A DNA stretch of 64,000 nt, taken from the NCBI GenBank assembly GCA_022315425.1, contig JAIUPT010000019.1:434001-498000 (forward strand), given 5' to 3'. The notes below the pieces were generated by a model. That model was not told the origin of the DNA. It was given only the letters and a program-made list of their open reading frames with translations, and made no database searches. Source of the DNA: Pseudevernia furfuracea. Lineage: Eukaryota; Ascomycota; Lecanoromycetes; Lecanorales; Parmeliaceae. Shown piece after piece: positions 45,093-57,673 of this stretch. The position numbers and the translations under genes are program-made. How positions within the stretch are numbered: the stretch's first letter is position 1; each line of letters opens with the position of its first letter.

Positions 45093-46744
45093 TCAGGACA
45101 CCGAGATGTTCGACGAGAGCTCAGAATCCGAAATGTTCCATATGCCACCTTTAAACCCATTCTCAGTATTCCAGATGACATTCGGCCCTCGTAGAGGACG
45201 CCTTCTCCAACTCGCAGTTTTCTGCAAGTACTTCTTCAGGTTCGCCGCCGTCTTGCCTCTTTGGACAACAAATGGTGGATTTTGGAAGCCGAGGAAGTAA
45301 GCTGACAGACCAGCAACCTAAGTATCGAGATTAGATTGGACGCATATATTGATAACCATAATGCGACGTACCATGGCAGCAGCGAACGACGTGCCCGAGT
45401 CACGAGAATAGTCCCCAAATCTTAGGCATTCAATATTCTCGCCGGGTGCCCAAACAGAGACGCGAGGGCCACCCTGCGAACTAGGCGCCGGGTTGCCAAA
45501 CTTATCCACCGATCCAACCACAATCAATGGCATATCCCGACTATCGAAGAGCGGCGGTAGGATATCAACGTTTTTTCGAAATGAACCCCGGCGCGCATTA
45601 CCAGCAGGCACCACAATTACTCCATCGCCGTCGTTGATGATGGTCTGCATATCCCTGCGCATGTTTATCCATGGCTGAACAGACTCCATCTCTGGAGTGT
45701 AAGCGAGTTTTGAACCGCTTGCGGCTACGATCACGGCTCTCCTTCCAGGATTGGCGAGTATGTCATCTCTGACCGTATACCAAGCCCAGGAGACGTCGCC
45801 CACGAACTCAGAAGACTTAGGAACGATAAGGCGCGTGCCTTTTGAAACGCCAAACTTCGCTCCAGCGGCTTTAGACGCTACACACGATCCATGATAATTT
45901 GGATCAGAGTCAGTGGGAGTCCACCTGGTAGGATATCCTGGCCCTCCTATAGCCCCATAGATAAACCTTATCTGGTCTGGGGCGAATTCCTGTTTATATC
46001 TTTTAGCTACAAGATGATGGGATCATAGGAAAGATGCTAACCGGAGGTGTCGGCGAGACGCTATTGGTAACTCCATTCTCGATGACGTAAATGACTACTT
46101 CCCGCCCACCACGAACGTCGTATGTATAGCAACGTGGGTCGGAATCAAAGACGCGGGTCCTTGGCCAAGACACGATTTTTAGATCTGTCGGCGCATCTTC
46201 TTGGCACTGCAGCGGCCAATTGACGCCAGCGCTGGCATCTATGCTTTCAGAAGCATTGGCTAGGCGTAAAGGCTCTGTATTAGATACGTTGTAGCCCGCA
46301 CTTTCTTTGTCGGCGACAACCTCATTCAGAATGATCTGGGCCTGTCATCGAGTTAGTGTTGTCGTAAATCAAAGTAGTAGAAAAGCCGCTCTGAGCTCTC
46401 ACACTCGGATTCCGCAAGGACAGCCTTTTGTACTCGCTAGCGTTCATTTCAATGATCCAAAACTCCACACCACTCCTAGAATTTCTGAAAGTATGAACAG
46501 AGCATCGAGCGCAGAACTTATCAATATCTTCTTGAAGTCTTGAGGTCTCTTCGGGTGTTCCTGGGTACACCACATATTCGGTAACTGCAGCCGCTGGTGC
46601 AGCTACTGCCGATGTGTTCTGAAGGGTAGCAGTAGGCGTGGTATTGTTCACTATCAGAAGCTGTCCTACACAGCCGATGACGAAGAAAAGCAGTTGGCCA
46701 AAACGCACGAACGAGGAAGTACTACCAAGACGCTGGATATACAT
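45093..46744 (-). CDS. Subtilisin-like (S8) protease homologue, 494 aa, altered catalytic Asp
   Basis: Predicted minus-strand exons are 46744-46403, 46341-46042, 45989-45372 and 45317-45093; all introns are phase 0 with GT-AG ends. An N-terminal hydrophobic anchor (FGQLLFFVIGCVGQLLIV) follows MYIQRLGSTSS. An N-terminal part (SRLQEDIDKFC onward) resembles an inhibitor-like prodomain. The subtilase region has VIYVIENGV where the catalytic Asp is expected, YHGSCVASKAAG with the His, GVIVVPAGN with the oxyanion Asn, and DSGTSFAAAMVAG with the Ser, split by intron 3. The Asp position reads Glu. The gene looks intact, so it may encode an inactive or unusual family member. It is probably secreted or membrane-anchored. 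Confidence 0.75.
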
Positions 46745-47463
46745 CGTATGAATCTGTTCGATATATACTACTGGTAAGGGGTGAGTATTTTTGTTTGCTG
46801 TCACTGGCGCAGAGAGTAAAAGACGAGGAACTCAAGGCCTGAGCGATCAAAGAAACCCTACTTAAACAAAATGTAGCGACATTCACCACTACCGACCTAG
46901 CAAATTATGCGTCAATCTTTTTTGATCTCTTCCGCTCAGATACCACGGGTCCTTAATTCTTGCCGCATCACTAAGGAGATGAGCGCATAGCAATGAAACA
47001 TCGGTCAGCCATGGCAGGAGCGCATATGCATACAGAGTGATAGATACGTTGTGTCTAAAACTGTTGTGGAAACAGTATAGCCTATGTTAGTACTAGTACT
47101 TAAAAATAGGCTGTGTGTAAGAGCGATTCTGCTCAATTGTTGGCTTGAGACATAAGGCGAACGTCATGGGTTAATTCCAAGTTCCATCCCAGGATTAAAT
47201 AAATATGTGGATATGTGGAAGGAAACTTGAGGGGATATCAAAACTGTAGAGTGAGTCTTCTGAGTAGTCCTGCATGTTTCATCCCTAGCGTGAATTGACT
47301 GACTAAGCCGTCACATGACTTGGTGACTCTCCATTCCCTCGCAGGTCCCTACATCATACTTGCGGACACGATACTTAGAAGATGCGCGAAGCACAGCCGG
47401 TTACTTGCCTCGCGATAGCTTAATTTGATCTGGCAGCCCATTGATGACTCTAATAGCTCCACC
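46745..47463. other. Intergenic; divergent promoters
   Basis: Lies between the minus-strand subtilase-like gene and the plus-strand dynein gene. No gene or repeat was seen. Confidence 0.5.
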
Positions 47464-49324
47464 ATGAGTCGGCAGTCGAACTTCAGAGGCCTAGTACCCA
47501 CGAATCAAAGTAGGAATGACAACCCTCAAAGCAGTGGAGACAGCGAGAAGGCAATGTGGTCGTCCATGCTGGACAGCGTTGCCAATGGAAAGAAGCTGCC
47601 AGAGAAAAGTTTGGTAGTCCTGGGTTAGTCAGATGTGGTCGTTGAGAAAGGCAGAGGCTGAAGAGATGATAGGAGGGACTCCGGACACACAGAAAGAGCT
47701 CCTTGAAGTCTTGGCCTCTGATGCTCCCAAACGCCCTCAGGACCGATATAAGAGGAAGCCGGTGGTTGCCAATGAGTTCGCTTTGGGATATACATATCAG
47801 GATGTGCTAGATGCAGATCAAGAAGGTGGAATCTCTCGGGCTTCCAGATCTTGAGGTGTATGTCTAACAATTTACAGACACACTTGCTAGACTATCAATA
47901 TATTTCCTGTCGGAGTCTTCGCCTGCATTCGCTCCCCTCTTGAAACCCTTGTTCACGCCACAATCCATACCAGAGACACTCCTTATTATATTACTTGACT
48001 GGAGCGAACCATGGCGCTGGGTCCGGCAAATAAGAGATTGGGTTACGATGTTACGGGGCATTACTTCGTCTCTCGGTGATGGGCCTACGGAGTCTATGGA
48101 GCAGACTATGAGAGAGTGGCAGCAACGAAAAAGAGGAACTTCGATATACGATACTGGGGGCTCGAGTACAGGTAACGAGGCCAGTGTGACTCTTCCATTG
48201 AGCCAAGGGGAGTGGGATGAGCCCTTGGGGCTGCCGCTGTGTGTTGTCTGTCACGGGGTGCGTACTTTCATATAAATCGTTGATACTTTGCTCGGGGGCT
48301 GCGAATAAGGCTAATGATCCTTGAACTCAGGCAGACAAAGTCGATGCCCTCGAAGTGGAGCACGGCTGGAAAGAAGAGGAGTTCGACTTCGTACTACAAT
48401 TCCTCCGTACCATATTAATGAAACGTAAGCACCCATAGTGAAATCCTTTCAACCAAGTTGACAATTATAGATGGTGCATCCCTAATATACACCTCAACAT
48501 CCGTACCAAACTCCCTCCCAACCCTCATTCACTCCACACTAGGCATACAGTCTCAGCTCAAAAAGCAAACCCTGAAGCACAACGTAATCGACAGGGATAA
48601 AGTTCTTGTGCCATCAAACTGGGATTCGTGGGGCAAGATACGTGTCTTACGCGAAGGATTCGACGTCGAAGGCACAAGCAGTGGATGGAGTATCGATCTT
48701 CAGGCTCCAGCTTCTGCAGCAGCCAACGGGCATACGGAGACCAACGACGCCGAACCAAACTCCTCAATAAGCCCAGAAAACACTGTCCTTCCTACCTATG
48801 AATTCACTATCCCTGATCCTCACGCATACTCGTCCAGCCAAATCAAGAACCCAGGAATCGAAATATCAACTCCAACGACCCAAGCATTCCTCACAACTCA
48901 ACTTGATATCCTTGAAAAGCTGAAAGCCGAGGAGGAAGCTGCCGCCGCTTCCTCGAAAATGCACCTCAACAATAGCACATACAGCAACACTACCAACAAG
49001 TCCCACGACGAGCGCGTACACGAGCATATAGGCCCGGTACAGGTCAACATGGGTGGTATACAAGTTGATGCTGACGACATGCTTAAGAAGCTGAGGAGTA
49101 GGAAGGAGGGAGCGGAGAGTGGCAGTAGGACACCAGAGGTGAATACCGAGAAAGCGACCAAGAGCCCGGATGATATGAAGACGCAGAATGAAGCACTGAA
49201 TTCATTCTTTGCCGGGTTGATGAAAAGAGGGGCTAGCGGGAGTCCGAGAGGTACGCCGGGCAAAAGGGATGCGAGTAGGGATAGTAGTGGTACGCCAAGT
49301 AAGAAGGCGGCTGCCAGGGATTGA
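47464..49324 (+). CDS. Dynein light intermediate chain, 546 aa
   Basis: Predicted exons are 47464-47623, 47673-47825, 47878-48257, 48331-48424 and 48471-49324. All introns are short GT-AG and preserve frame. The product begins MSRQSNFRGLVP, has the degenerate P-loop GGTPDTQKE of fungal dynein light intermediate chains split by intron 1, then the Ras-like fold (FALGYTYQDV, LLIILLDWSEPWRWVRQI) and NVIDRDKVLVPSNWDSWGKI. The long C-terminal half is Ser/Glu/Lys-rich with a helical adaptor segment. The protein is a subunit of cytoplasmic dynein linking the motor to cargo adaptors. It opens a compact block of conserved genes. Confidence 0.88.
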
Positions 49325-49506
49325 GCCTGCGTACTTCGAGAGCAGGAACATGTATGGTGCACGGACTTGACTGCAAGTTGGTACCCAGCCCGTACTTCAC
49401 ACTGGTTCACATTTACAAAGCGAATGAACGAAACAGTGGCACAGTTGATGGCTCTCCAAATGAGTTAGATCGGATTCCTTGTATCTAGTCTAAGGTAGAT
49501 ACTTAC
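49325..49506. other. Convergent 3' intergenic
   Basis: About 180 bp separate the stops of two convergent genes; it probably holds both 3' UTRs and polyadenylation sites. Confidence 0.5.
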
Positions 49507-51074
49507 CTATTCTCCCTCCTCCTTAGGCCCTCCCTCACGCCTGACTCTCGCTCCCTCTTTCAACTTCTCCCATCTCTCTCTATACCTTCCAACCACCCCC
49601 TTTAACTTCTCATTTTCCCTCCCCATCCTCTCCATCTCCTTCTTTGCCTCACGAATCTGCTCTTCCAGCTTTTCAACATTCGTGCCGGTGCCCGCTTGCG
49701 ATGCCGCAGGCGACGCTCTCATACTAGCTTTGATAGTCTGGTGGAACGCGAGGGACGAAGCCTGAGCGCCCATTTCGAACTCGTACAATCGCTTCGTGAC
49801 GTTATCAAGATAAGAGCGCAAACCTTCATTCTCAAGCTGCAGTTCCTCCATCGTCTTGTTACTACCCGCCACATTCGCGCCCGTCTTCCCACTCCTCATC
49901 ATCAGCGGACTGGGCGGCCCAGGCGTCTCCCTCGCATCGACAAATTCATCCATATCTTCACTATTCCTTGTGCCTTCTCTTTCCAGAGTCAGAGCTGGAA
50001 AATTGTGTCGATCTCGGGCCAGTATGCTGGCATAAGGCATCGTGCCGCCGGTTGTGGGAACGACGTAGAAGCTTTCTGCAGCGCCGAGATTTGTATTGCC
50101 GGGTTCGTCGCGGATGGCGCGGAGCGCGGCTTTGGAGAAGAGGCGAGAATACTCGGGTTCGGCGGTGGCGCGTTCGGAGGGCTTGGTGGGTTGCTTCGTG
50201 GGCGGTGCTGGTTCTGCGGGTTGAGGAGAATCGGAGTTGAGGGGGAGACCAGCGAAGGCGAGGGGAGCGGAGAGCTTGGAAAAGAGGGATTCGAAGGTTG
50301 AGTAGAAGCGTTGGAAGGGCTCGTCTGTTTTGGTGGGAGTGTGTTCTTGAGAGAGGGTGTCTGCTGCTGCAGAGTATTCTTTGCTAGATGGGGCTTCTGG
50401 TGTCATCGGCACTTTCTCTGTAGCAGGCGATGATGCTATGTTTGAGGCTGCCTCTCCGAGGTTCGACCTCCTTGGTGGAGTAAAGAGTCTGCCTTCCGCA
50501 TTGAGGTTGGCTAAGACTGGTGAAGAGGCTTGGCCGCTTCTACGCTGTTTGTTTGACGGTATGCCACGCGCCGAGGCTAAGTTGCTTGCTATCGAAGAGC
50601 TGATGTCGCGCGGCGGTCGATGAGCAGCCGGTAAACTTTGCGACGCAGGACGATATGGCGAGACATCCTGCGCTGGTATGGGGGCTGGCAATGAGGGCCG
50701 CTGGGGAGGAGCAGGCTTTGGATCGGGAACGGTCTCCAGGTTTGAAGTGACAGGATGAGAGTTGCGGAACTTCAGTAGCTGAGCGAGCTTCTCGTGGTGT
50801 TGCTCTAGCAATTTCAGGGTGCGAAATGCCTAGCCGTATGTTAGCCCTGCAAATTGGCTATATCGTTGCGAGGCAAGCACCTCTGAATTATCTGTGCCTT
50901 TCGCAGCAGTCGCGAACTGCCCGGCCGCCAGATCATGCTCGTCGATAGCAGCAGAAGGGGTGTTCGTTTTGGAGGCCTTGCGGGCGTGGGTTTGCGCCTG
51001 AAGATGTAGCAATTAGTGAATGTCCCACATGGTGCGGAATTTGGATGTACCAGAGTCAAAGGTGAAGCTTCCAT
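49507..51074 (-). CDS. Atg38-like MIT-domain protein, 487 aa
   Basis: Predicted minus-strand exons are 51074-51051, 50997-50881 and 50829-49507, both introns phase 0. The product starts MEASPLTLAQTHARKASKTN and continues into AIDEHDLAAGQFATAAKGT and FRTLKLLEQHHEKLAQLLKF, a three-helix MIT-type hairpin. The middle is Pro/Ser-rich and disordered, and the end is a strong coiled coil (about residues 430-475). Length and layout match the Atg38/NRBF2-like proteins of filamentous fungi, which bridge the Atg14-containing class III PI3-kinase complex in autophagy. The assignment rests on architecture and MIT sequence, so another MIT protein is possible. It shares a promoter region with the divergent lipid-transfer gene. 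Confidence 0.65.
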
Positions 51075-51390
51075 ATATATGAGAAAACGGCATCAAAGAA
51101 GCAGCTTGTGATAAAGTAGCAGAAAGTGTAGTAGTGATGCGGCTCTGTGGGTAGCTCTGGAGAAGGCGCGTTGAAGATCCGCGTAGGAACACCCTGATCC
51201 GCTGCCAAGCTTCGAAGACCAAGGGCATCGTCATCGACCGCGACAACTATGCAGTGCGACCACTTATTCTCTCGGTTCCGCCTTCACTCTTGACCTCATC
51301 TAAACCTACGCGTCTTGGTGGTCCTTTCATTTACTAAATAATGATATAGCTAGATCATTCCTACACGTCTCACCCTAAGAGCCCCCTTCA
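51075..51390. promoter_or_regulatory. Bidirectional promoter
   Basis: Only 316 bp separate the start codons of the divergent Atg38-like gene (minus) and the Lam-type gene (plus), so both promoters must share this stretch. No specific factor site can be claimed. Confidence 0.6.
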
Positions 51391-54300
51391 ATGGAGACCA
51401 CGGCTACATCAAGATCTCCGGCGCCATCAACATCGGAGCCAAAAGGCTTCAAGGGACTCGTTGCCAAAGCCAAACTCGGTCGCAAGGATGCCCAATCCAC
51501 CACCTCTCTCAATGGCTCCAGCGTCTCCGATGAAGCCAGCGAACGAGGCGGGATTAGAAGTTCCGTGGATTCGTTGATGGACAAAGTACGCGACAGCAGA
51601 GGAAGCAGTCTCGACGATGGACTTCCTTCAGGGCCAAGCAATCTGTCAAAGCTGATACCAGGCCGCGTCAAGAAGAAGAGAAAGAAGCGCGAAGAGGCAG
51701 AGCAGCAGCTACAGCAAGAGACGGCTGACCCGCGTGGGCGCAGCGCCGATGGACAGATTGCAACATCCGCGGTGCCAACACCGCTCTCTGGCTACAACAG
51801 AAGTCGAAGTGCACTGGGGGAAGATGAGGAGGAAGATGATGGAAGTCTGATCACCATTGAATCGGACACTGAACCGTAAGCAGGCCCACTCTTCTAGTCT
51901 TCAAGGCACAACAAGGCTTGCCAAGCTTTCGGCGACCCTGAGAGGCGTAAGCGCACGTCCGCAATCCGCAGCGAACATACCTCGCAACTTCAGCTGCAGA
52001 TGCAATAACATCTAAAATATAGATCGCGAGAGTCATCTTGCAAATCCACCCTATTTCATTATCATTGCTTCATTTGCTTCTTCCTACCTAAGTCCTTTGG
52101 CTGTGAAGTCTTGTCCTGGAGTAGAATTCGGCCCCGGACCGTTGATACATGGGTCTTTCTTTGCTGATCTGGTACCTTCATTCAGACCTACTGTCGCGCC
52201 TCCTCCTCTCGTAAGCCATCAATCGCATATTGGCTTCTTGACCTCCTCCTCCCCCTTGATCAATACCACTACACACGGCGACGCACCCAGCAATCTTCAA
52301 CTCGAGAGCCCTACTTTCCAAAGCCCCAAATATCAAAAATCCGCCACGCTGCCGGTGACAGGCAGTACCACATCTTCAACTACGAATCTGGCGCCAAACC
52401 ATGCCGCTACGATGGACTCTAGAGATGGTGGAAGAACTCTAAGCACTAAAGATGGCAGTAGAACTCGAGGGGTCTCGCCGGGTACAAGAATAAAAGATGT
52501 ATTCACGGTCGGATCAAGGAAAAAAGATTCGAGTCCGCCAAAGAGCCCAGATCGCCCGTCAGAGATATCTTCAGGGAGCGGAAATGCTCTCCAGGCTTTA
52601 TTCAGCAAAGACAAGAGGAATAGCATCAACTTGGGAAGATCTTCCAGGGCTTCCGACAGCAAAGAGTCGGTAGCTTCCAACTTGCAAAGCCCTTCTGCCA
52701 GTGTACGAGATATCCCCACGATTGTCACAACTCCCAATACGCCTACCAGCGCCTCGCTCGACCCCCCCGAAACGCATGTCACGCCCCCGACACCAATCGA
52801 CCAACGCCGAGATGTACCAAGTAGTTCGTCACTGAAAAACAAGGCTGCAGGCGCCGCAGGAATGAATTCGGATACCGCTGCATCTTCTGGTAATACGATC
52901 GCTCACCGTCGCGTCAGGTCCGACTCAGGCACTTTAGCATCAAGCAAGCTGTCGAATGTCATGTCTGCTCCGCTAACACCTATGGCTGAAGAGAAAACTC
53001 CAGGTGCCCGAACCCCGTCCCAAGGCTCGCAGACAGGAGGGTTCTTCTCGTCGGTCTTTTCAGCCGCTCAGAATGCAGCCAATCAACTAAGCAGTACAAT
53101 TGCGAACAATCAGACAAGATCACGAAGCTCTACACAGACAATCGAAGAGGATGGCGATGAGCACACCGATGGAGTGACGGGTGTGGCTGTAGAAGATGCG
53201 CCTGTAGACGAGCAGAAGAAACTCGCCGTCGAGACACTAGGTGCTGGTGATTTGAGTCTGAGCCACTTGGGGATAGTCTCCGATTCACCTCTTGCGAGTA
53301 ATGGTTCCACCACTACACTTCCGAATGGCTTGACTGAAAAGGGCCAAGAAGGCTCGACGGTCCAGCGAGAAGAAGCTGCTGCTCAAGCAGAGAACGTTTC
53401 TGCTGCCCGTGCTGTCTCCCAGGCATACAGCCTAAAGCCAACAGAAGAAAATTCGTCAACACCCGTTGCTGAAGACGTTGCGCCTGTTGGCAGACCAAGA
53501 TCAACCTACGAGTCGAGCATTATGACGGGTGACAAGACGCCTCCGAATGGGAGCATGTACGAAGGGAATAGTGGTTTCCGACGTAGTGGCAGCGTTCGTA
53601 GCCGAGTCGGTACCATCGCCAAAAGACATCGGAATAGCTCTTCTGCTACGGGTGGTACCATTGCTGCCGCCATCGCAGCAGGGAACTCAGCCTTGGCAAA
53701 TCCAGCGGCCTCAGGTAGCACTGCCAAACCTACCGGCTTTGCTGTAGCAAGCAAAAAGCGCAATCGTGATTTCCACCAGTTATTCCGTAGCGTACCCGAA
53801 GACGATTATCTCATTGAGGATTACAGCTGCGCTTTGCAACGGGACATCATCTTGGCTGGGAGAATTTATGTGTCTGAAGGACATATATGTTTTTCCAGCA
53901 ACATCCTTGGTTGGGTGACCACACTGATCATCAGCTTCGACGAGATTGTGTCGGTTGAAAAAGAAAACACCGCGATGGTGTTTCCCAATGCGATCGCCAT
54001 CCAGACCTTACATGCAAGACAGACTTTCCGAAGTCTACTCAGCCGAGAAGCGACCTACGATCTTTTAATTGGCATTTGGAAGATCAATCACCCCTCACTC
54101 AAGAGCTCACTCAATGGTGTAAGACTTGAAGGCGGGACGGGTGACAAGACTGAAAAGGTCGATCCTAGTGGTAGCGATGAAGCTAGTGAAGTCAGCGACG
54201 AGGAGGAAGAAATCTATGACGAAGACGAAGACGATGATGAGGGGACCGGCAGCTTCACTGAGGTGCCTGAGGGCAGTGTTGCTGGCAGTGAACTTGCTCT

Positions 54301-55733
54301 TGATCAACAATCCAAGGCAGTCATTCGGAAGGCGTCGGCGATGGGCGTGGCAGCCGGTGCTGCAGCCGGTGGCGGGCCTACTCCGAGCGAGTCAAAGGCA
54401 GGCGAAAAAGCCGCAGCCGCGAGTGCTGCAAGTGCCGACTTTCCGGGTCCAGCAACACACGCGCCGACCGAGTGCGATGACGGAGGATCCCACTATGAGA
54501 GGCCTCTTCAGGATGACATTATTCCAGCTCCCCTTGGCAAAGTCTACGCTATGGTTTTTGGCGCCGCATCTGGAGGTTTTATGGCAAAATGGCTTCTTGA
54601 TGAGATCAAAGTAACGGACCTCACAATGGAGGATGACAAAAAAGGTCTCTCGGAAGAAAATAGGACCCGCAACTACTCGTATATCAAGCCGCTGAACGCT
54701 TCAATCGGTCCCAAATCAACGAAGTGTGTCGTCACGGAGACTTTGGACTCTTTCGATCTGGAGAAAGCAGTGTCCGTAACGCAGTCTACCCAAACCCCTG
54801 ATGTGCCCAGCGGCAACGTCTTTGCTACGAAGACTCATTTTTGTCTTATGTGGGCCCCTGGTAACGCCACGAGGCTGGTTATCAATTTCACGATTGAATG
54901 GACTGGCAAGAGTTGGCTCAAAGGTAGATCTCTACGTATAATGTACTCATGCAGACTTGATAACTAACACAGCTATGACAGGGCCCATTGAGAAAGGCGC
55001 GAACGAGGGACAGATATCATACTGCAATGACCTAGTCAAAGCCTTGAAAACAGGCGTCACGTCTAGACCGAGAGCTGGTACCAACGGCTCGAAGCTCAAG
55101 TCGAAGGGCAAACGCAGAAAGGGAGATGTCGACCCTGCGCGGACATCTCCAGCGAGCGTGAAAGCTGTCGCCATTGGTGCTCAACCGAAAGACAGCTCTT
55201 GGGGACTATTCGAACCTTTGCATGGTATTTTAGGTCCCGTCGTCGACATATTCAGTCCAATGATCAGCTCGAACATGGTCATTGGCTTTCTCCTATTCAT
55301 CATACTCATCAATTGGTTCCGTGGTCCTCGGTCCTCTGCATCGGGTAATAGCTTAGCCTACATTCCTACTGCACAGAAAATCGCGGCGTACGAGGAAATC
55401 TGGCGGAAGGAAGAAAACGACTTATGGGACTGGCTGGAACAGCGCGTTGGCATGCAAGACGTATCATACCCAGAAAGCAGTGATCGAGAAACAGTTGCGC
55501 AAGCAAGAAGACAGAGAGAGCAGACCCTGAGAAACAAAGGCTTGCGCTCGAAGCTAGCGGATGTGAAGATGAGTGAAAGAGAGGTTGATCATGCGATCAG
55601 GGTTACCGAGGAGAAGTTGGGGGTACTCAAGAGAGCGGTTCAGGAGAAGAAAGGCGTGCAAGACGAGATGGATTCGCCTTCGCAGGCGGCTGCTGAAACC
55701 GATCGACCTGAAGCAGAGGTGGGAGATCAATGA
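51391..55733 (+). CDS. Lam/Ysp-type GRAM and VASt sterol-transfer protein, 1324 aa
   Basis: Predicted exons are 51391-51875, 52186-54923 and 54982-55733; both introns keep frame (the first is 310 nt). The N-terminal half is Ser/Thr-rich and disordered. A GRAM domain follows at about residues 710-830 (FHQLFRSVPEDDYLIEDYSC, ILAGRIYVSEGHICFSSN). After an acidic linker comes a VASt/StART-like domain at about 950-1120 (YERPLQDDIIPAPLGKVYAM, FATKTHFCLMW). A single transmembrane helix near residue 1185 (MVIGFLLFIILINWF) and a C-terminal coiled coil end the protein. This is the layout of the Lam/Ysp (GRAMD1) family of ER-anchored sterol transporters at membrane contact sites. The first exon is joined because TEP-PTVAPPPLVSHQSH continues the frame. 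Confidence 0.85.
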
Positions 55734-56050
55734 TTGTGTAGTTGAGCGGTCAAGCAATAGCGAACCCTATCATTATTCGTATTAGTTGACGTGCGTCGCA
55801 GTGACGAGATGATAACCACCGTTCGCTTAAGGCAGCACCACATCTTATCCACGGAGGTAACACCTCTAGCCGCAACTTCCATGGTTGTCTGCGCATATGC
55901 CCACCGCATATCGCTATTCGACATTATATGCGAACAGGGTTCAACCCGTCAACCTAGTTCCATCATCGTCCTCCTAGTCTGCCTTGCAGTCCTTAGTTCC
56001 CCCTTAAGCCTCGAAGACTTCGCTACAGCGTTCAGCAAGCTATCGTGAAG
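55734..56050. other. Intergenic
   Basis: Separates the sterol-transfer gene and a small secreted gene. A frame here (55791-56048) is open but has no start context or recognised family. Confidence 0.45.
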
Positions 56051-56764
56051 ATGGTTGCCTTTGTATTTGTGTCTGGCACAACAATTGTGCTTGCATTGCT
56101 CGTTAATTTGCTCTCAGCCTTGACCATCCCTCTCGATAGCCAAAGTCTATCTAACCCATCAAATACCACGCTCTCATGTCCCAACTCTCCATCGACGTAA
56201 CCGCTCGTCCTTGACCAATCAAACATTTTCAACAACATGATCACAGCGCTAATAGCCCACACAGGCTCAGCTTCCCCCCCGCGCCGTTCCGCTACCAGAT
56301 CCCACCGTACTACCAGTCCCAAATGACCATCGTCTTCACGGACTACGGCCCCACCGTTTCGGAGAACGACGCTAAACGAGCGCTGCTGGAAGGGCAAGTG
56401 ATCATCATGCGGGAGATGGCGCTGAACCCGCAACATGCCGATTTGCCTGTAGGACTCTCCCAGCCCCCCCCCCCCCGCTTGCATCTCTCTTAGCCCTTGT
56501 TGTCAACGCAACCGCTGACAAAGAGTCGATGCTATCTCTCCCCAGGTCGGACGCACCCGCGTGTTCACCTCGGGTTCTGTGACGGTGACGATCGAGCCGC
56601 AGCCGCAGTTGAATCATGCCTATCTGGGACTGTGGCTGGCCGGCGCGATGCAGGCGGGGGCGGAGTATGGGTTCGTGGAATGCGAGATGCAGTATGTGGA
56701 CGAACGGGCGATTTTCGGCCCCGGGGGGTTTACGCTGGGGAGGGGAAGTTTGGGGGCGTCTTAG
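56051..56764 (+). CDS. Small secreted protein of unknown function, 182 aa
   Basis: Predicted exons are 56051-56196, 56265-56448 and 56546-56764, in frame throughout. A signal peptide (MVAFVFVSGTTIVLALLVNLLSALT) is followed by a Ser/Asn/Pro segment, then FRYQIPPYYQSQMTIVFTDYG, an amphipathic helix with EGQVIIMREM, and after intron 2 VFTSGSVTVTIEPQPQLN and a LAGAMQAGAEYGFVE helix. The pattern resembles a family of uncharacterised secreted fungal proteins with an F-x-Y-x-I-P opening, but I cannot name it. The last exon is very GC-rich, and intron 2 has a 12-nt C run. Confidence 0.65.
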
Positions 56765-57214
56765 GGGGACGCCGTCACGGTGAATGGCTTTGGAGTCACG
56801 ATTTTCTTCACGAGAAAGTGAAGTCGGGTTCAAAAAAATGGAAAAGAGTTCTAACGGGTGATGATGTTCGCCCGGGATTGAGGTGTGTGGGATTTAAAAT
56901 TTACTCCTATGTGGAACGCGGTTCCCATTTGCTTATGACATCTTCCTTCATTGCGTTTCCACACATGTGGTCTCCTTTTTTTCGCGTTCGGGGACGGCTT
57001 CTGGTCATACACAGCCCGCGTGGTCCTTTGCCATCCGAAAAGCACGGGCTGGTCGCGATGGGCTCGGACGGCCATACTCGGCCTGGGACGCCCGCTCGCA
57101 GGCTTGCCCCATCCTTCCTTCTGGGAAGGCGTTGTCCTCAGAGCGGCCGAATCTCCCTACGTCACGGAGTCAGTTACCTGGATCAGAAACAGAACCCGGA
57201 TCGATTGGTTTCGC

Positions 57215-57541
57215 TCACAGCAGCATCATCCCCTTCATCCCCTTTGCTACTCCCTCGTCCGCGAATCGCGCCGTCCGGGCGGAGTCGGACGCCATGTCCG
57301 TAGTTTGCGCAGTAGTCTCCGTCGGACCTGATGAAGCGAGAGACGTGGTAGGAGATGGAAATTCCACGCTGGGTGAGGACGCATCAGCAACAGGCTTGCC
57401 GAAGAACCTGGCCAGCTGCACGTCTGTGGAGTCGAGTTCCCCCGGCATCGGTCCTTCCTTGGGAGGTTTGATCTTCTTGACGAGCTTCCGGACGGTGCTG
57501 CGGAGCTTGTGAGCCCGAGCGGAGGAAGACTGGATCGGCAT
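57215..57541 (-). CDS. Hypothetical small basic protein, 108 aa
   Basis: A minus-strand frame open from 57673 has its first ATG at 57541, giving MPIQSSSARAHKLRSTVRKL and a Lys/Pro-rich KKIKPPKEGPMPGE motif, then a Ser/Thr-rich tail. An upstream ATG at 57728 reads a different frame. The composition is coding-like but no family is recognised; an upstream exon is possible. Confidence 0.35.
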   Translation of the reverse strand: MPIQSSSARAHKLRSTVRKLVKKIKPPKEGPMPGELDSTDVQLARFFGKPVADASSPSVEFPSPTTSLASSGPTETTAQTTDMASDSARTARFADEGVAKGMKGMMLL

Positions 57542-57673
57542 TTGTGAAGTCTTTTCGAGCTTTCTGTTGTGTGAAGGGGCTGATTGGACGGCTATGTCGG
57601 TTGGAGCTGCCGAGTCTCCGAGGGCTTGCGGTTTAGTTGGATGGATTCTCGCTTTGGGAAGGGGGTTACTCAA

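Noticed and set aside
49696..50301. 201-codon plus-strand frame
   Set aside because: Antisense to the disordered middle of the Atg38-like protein; composition follows from the opposite strand.
52333..52842. 169-codon minus-strand frame
   Set aside because: Antisense shadow within the long exon of the sterol-transfer gene.
56497..57303. 268-codon plus-strand frame
   Set aside because: Starts inside an intron, runs out of frame through the last exon of the 182-aa secreted gene, and shows no domain.
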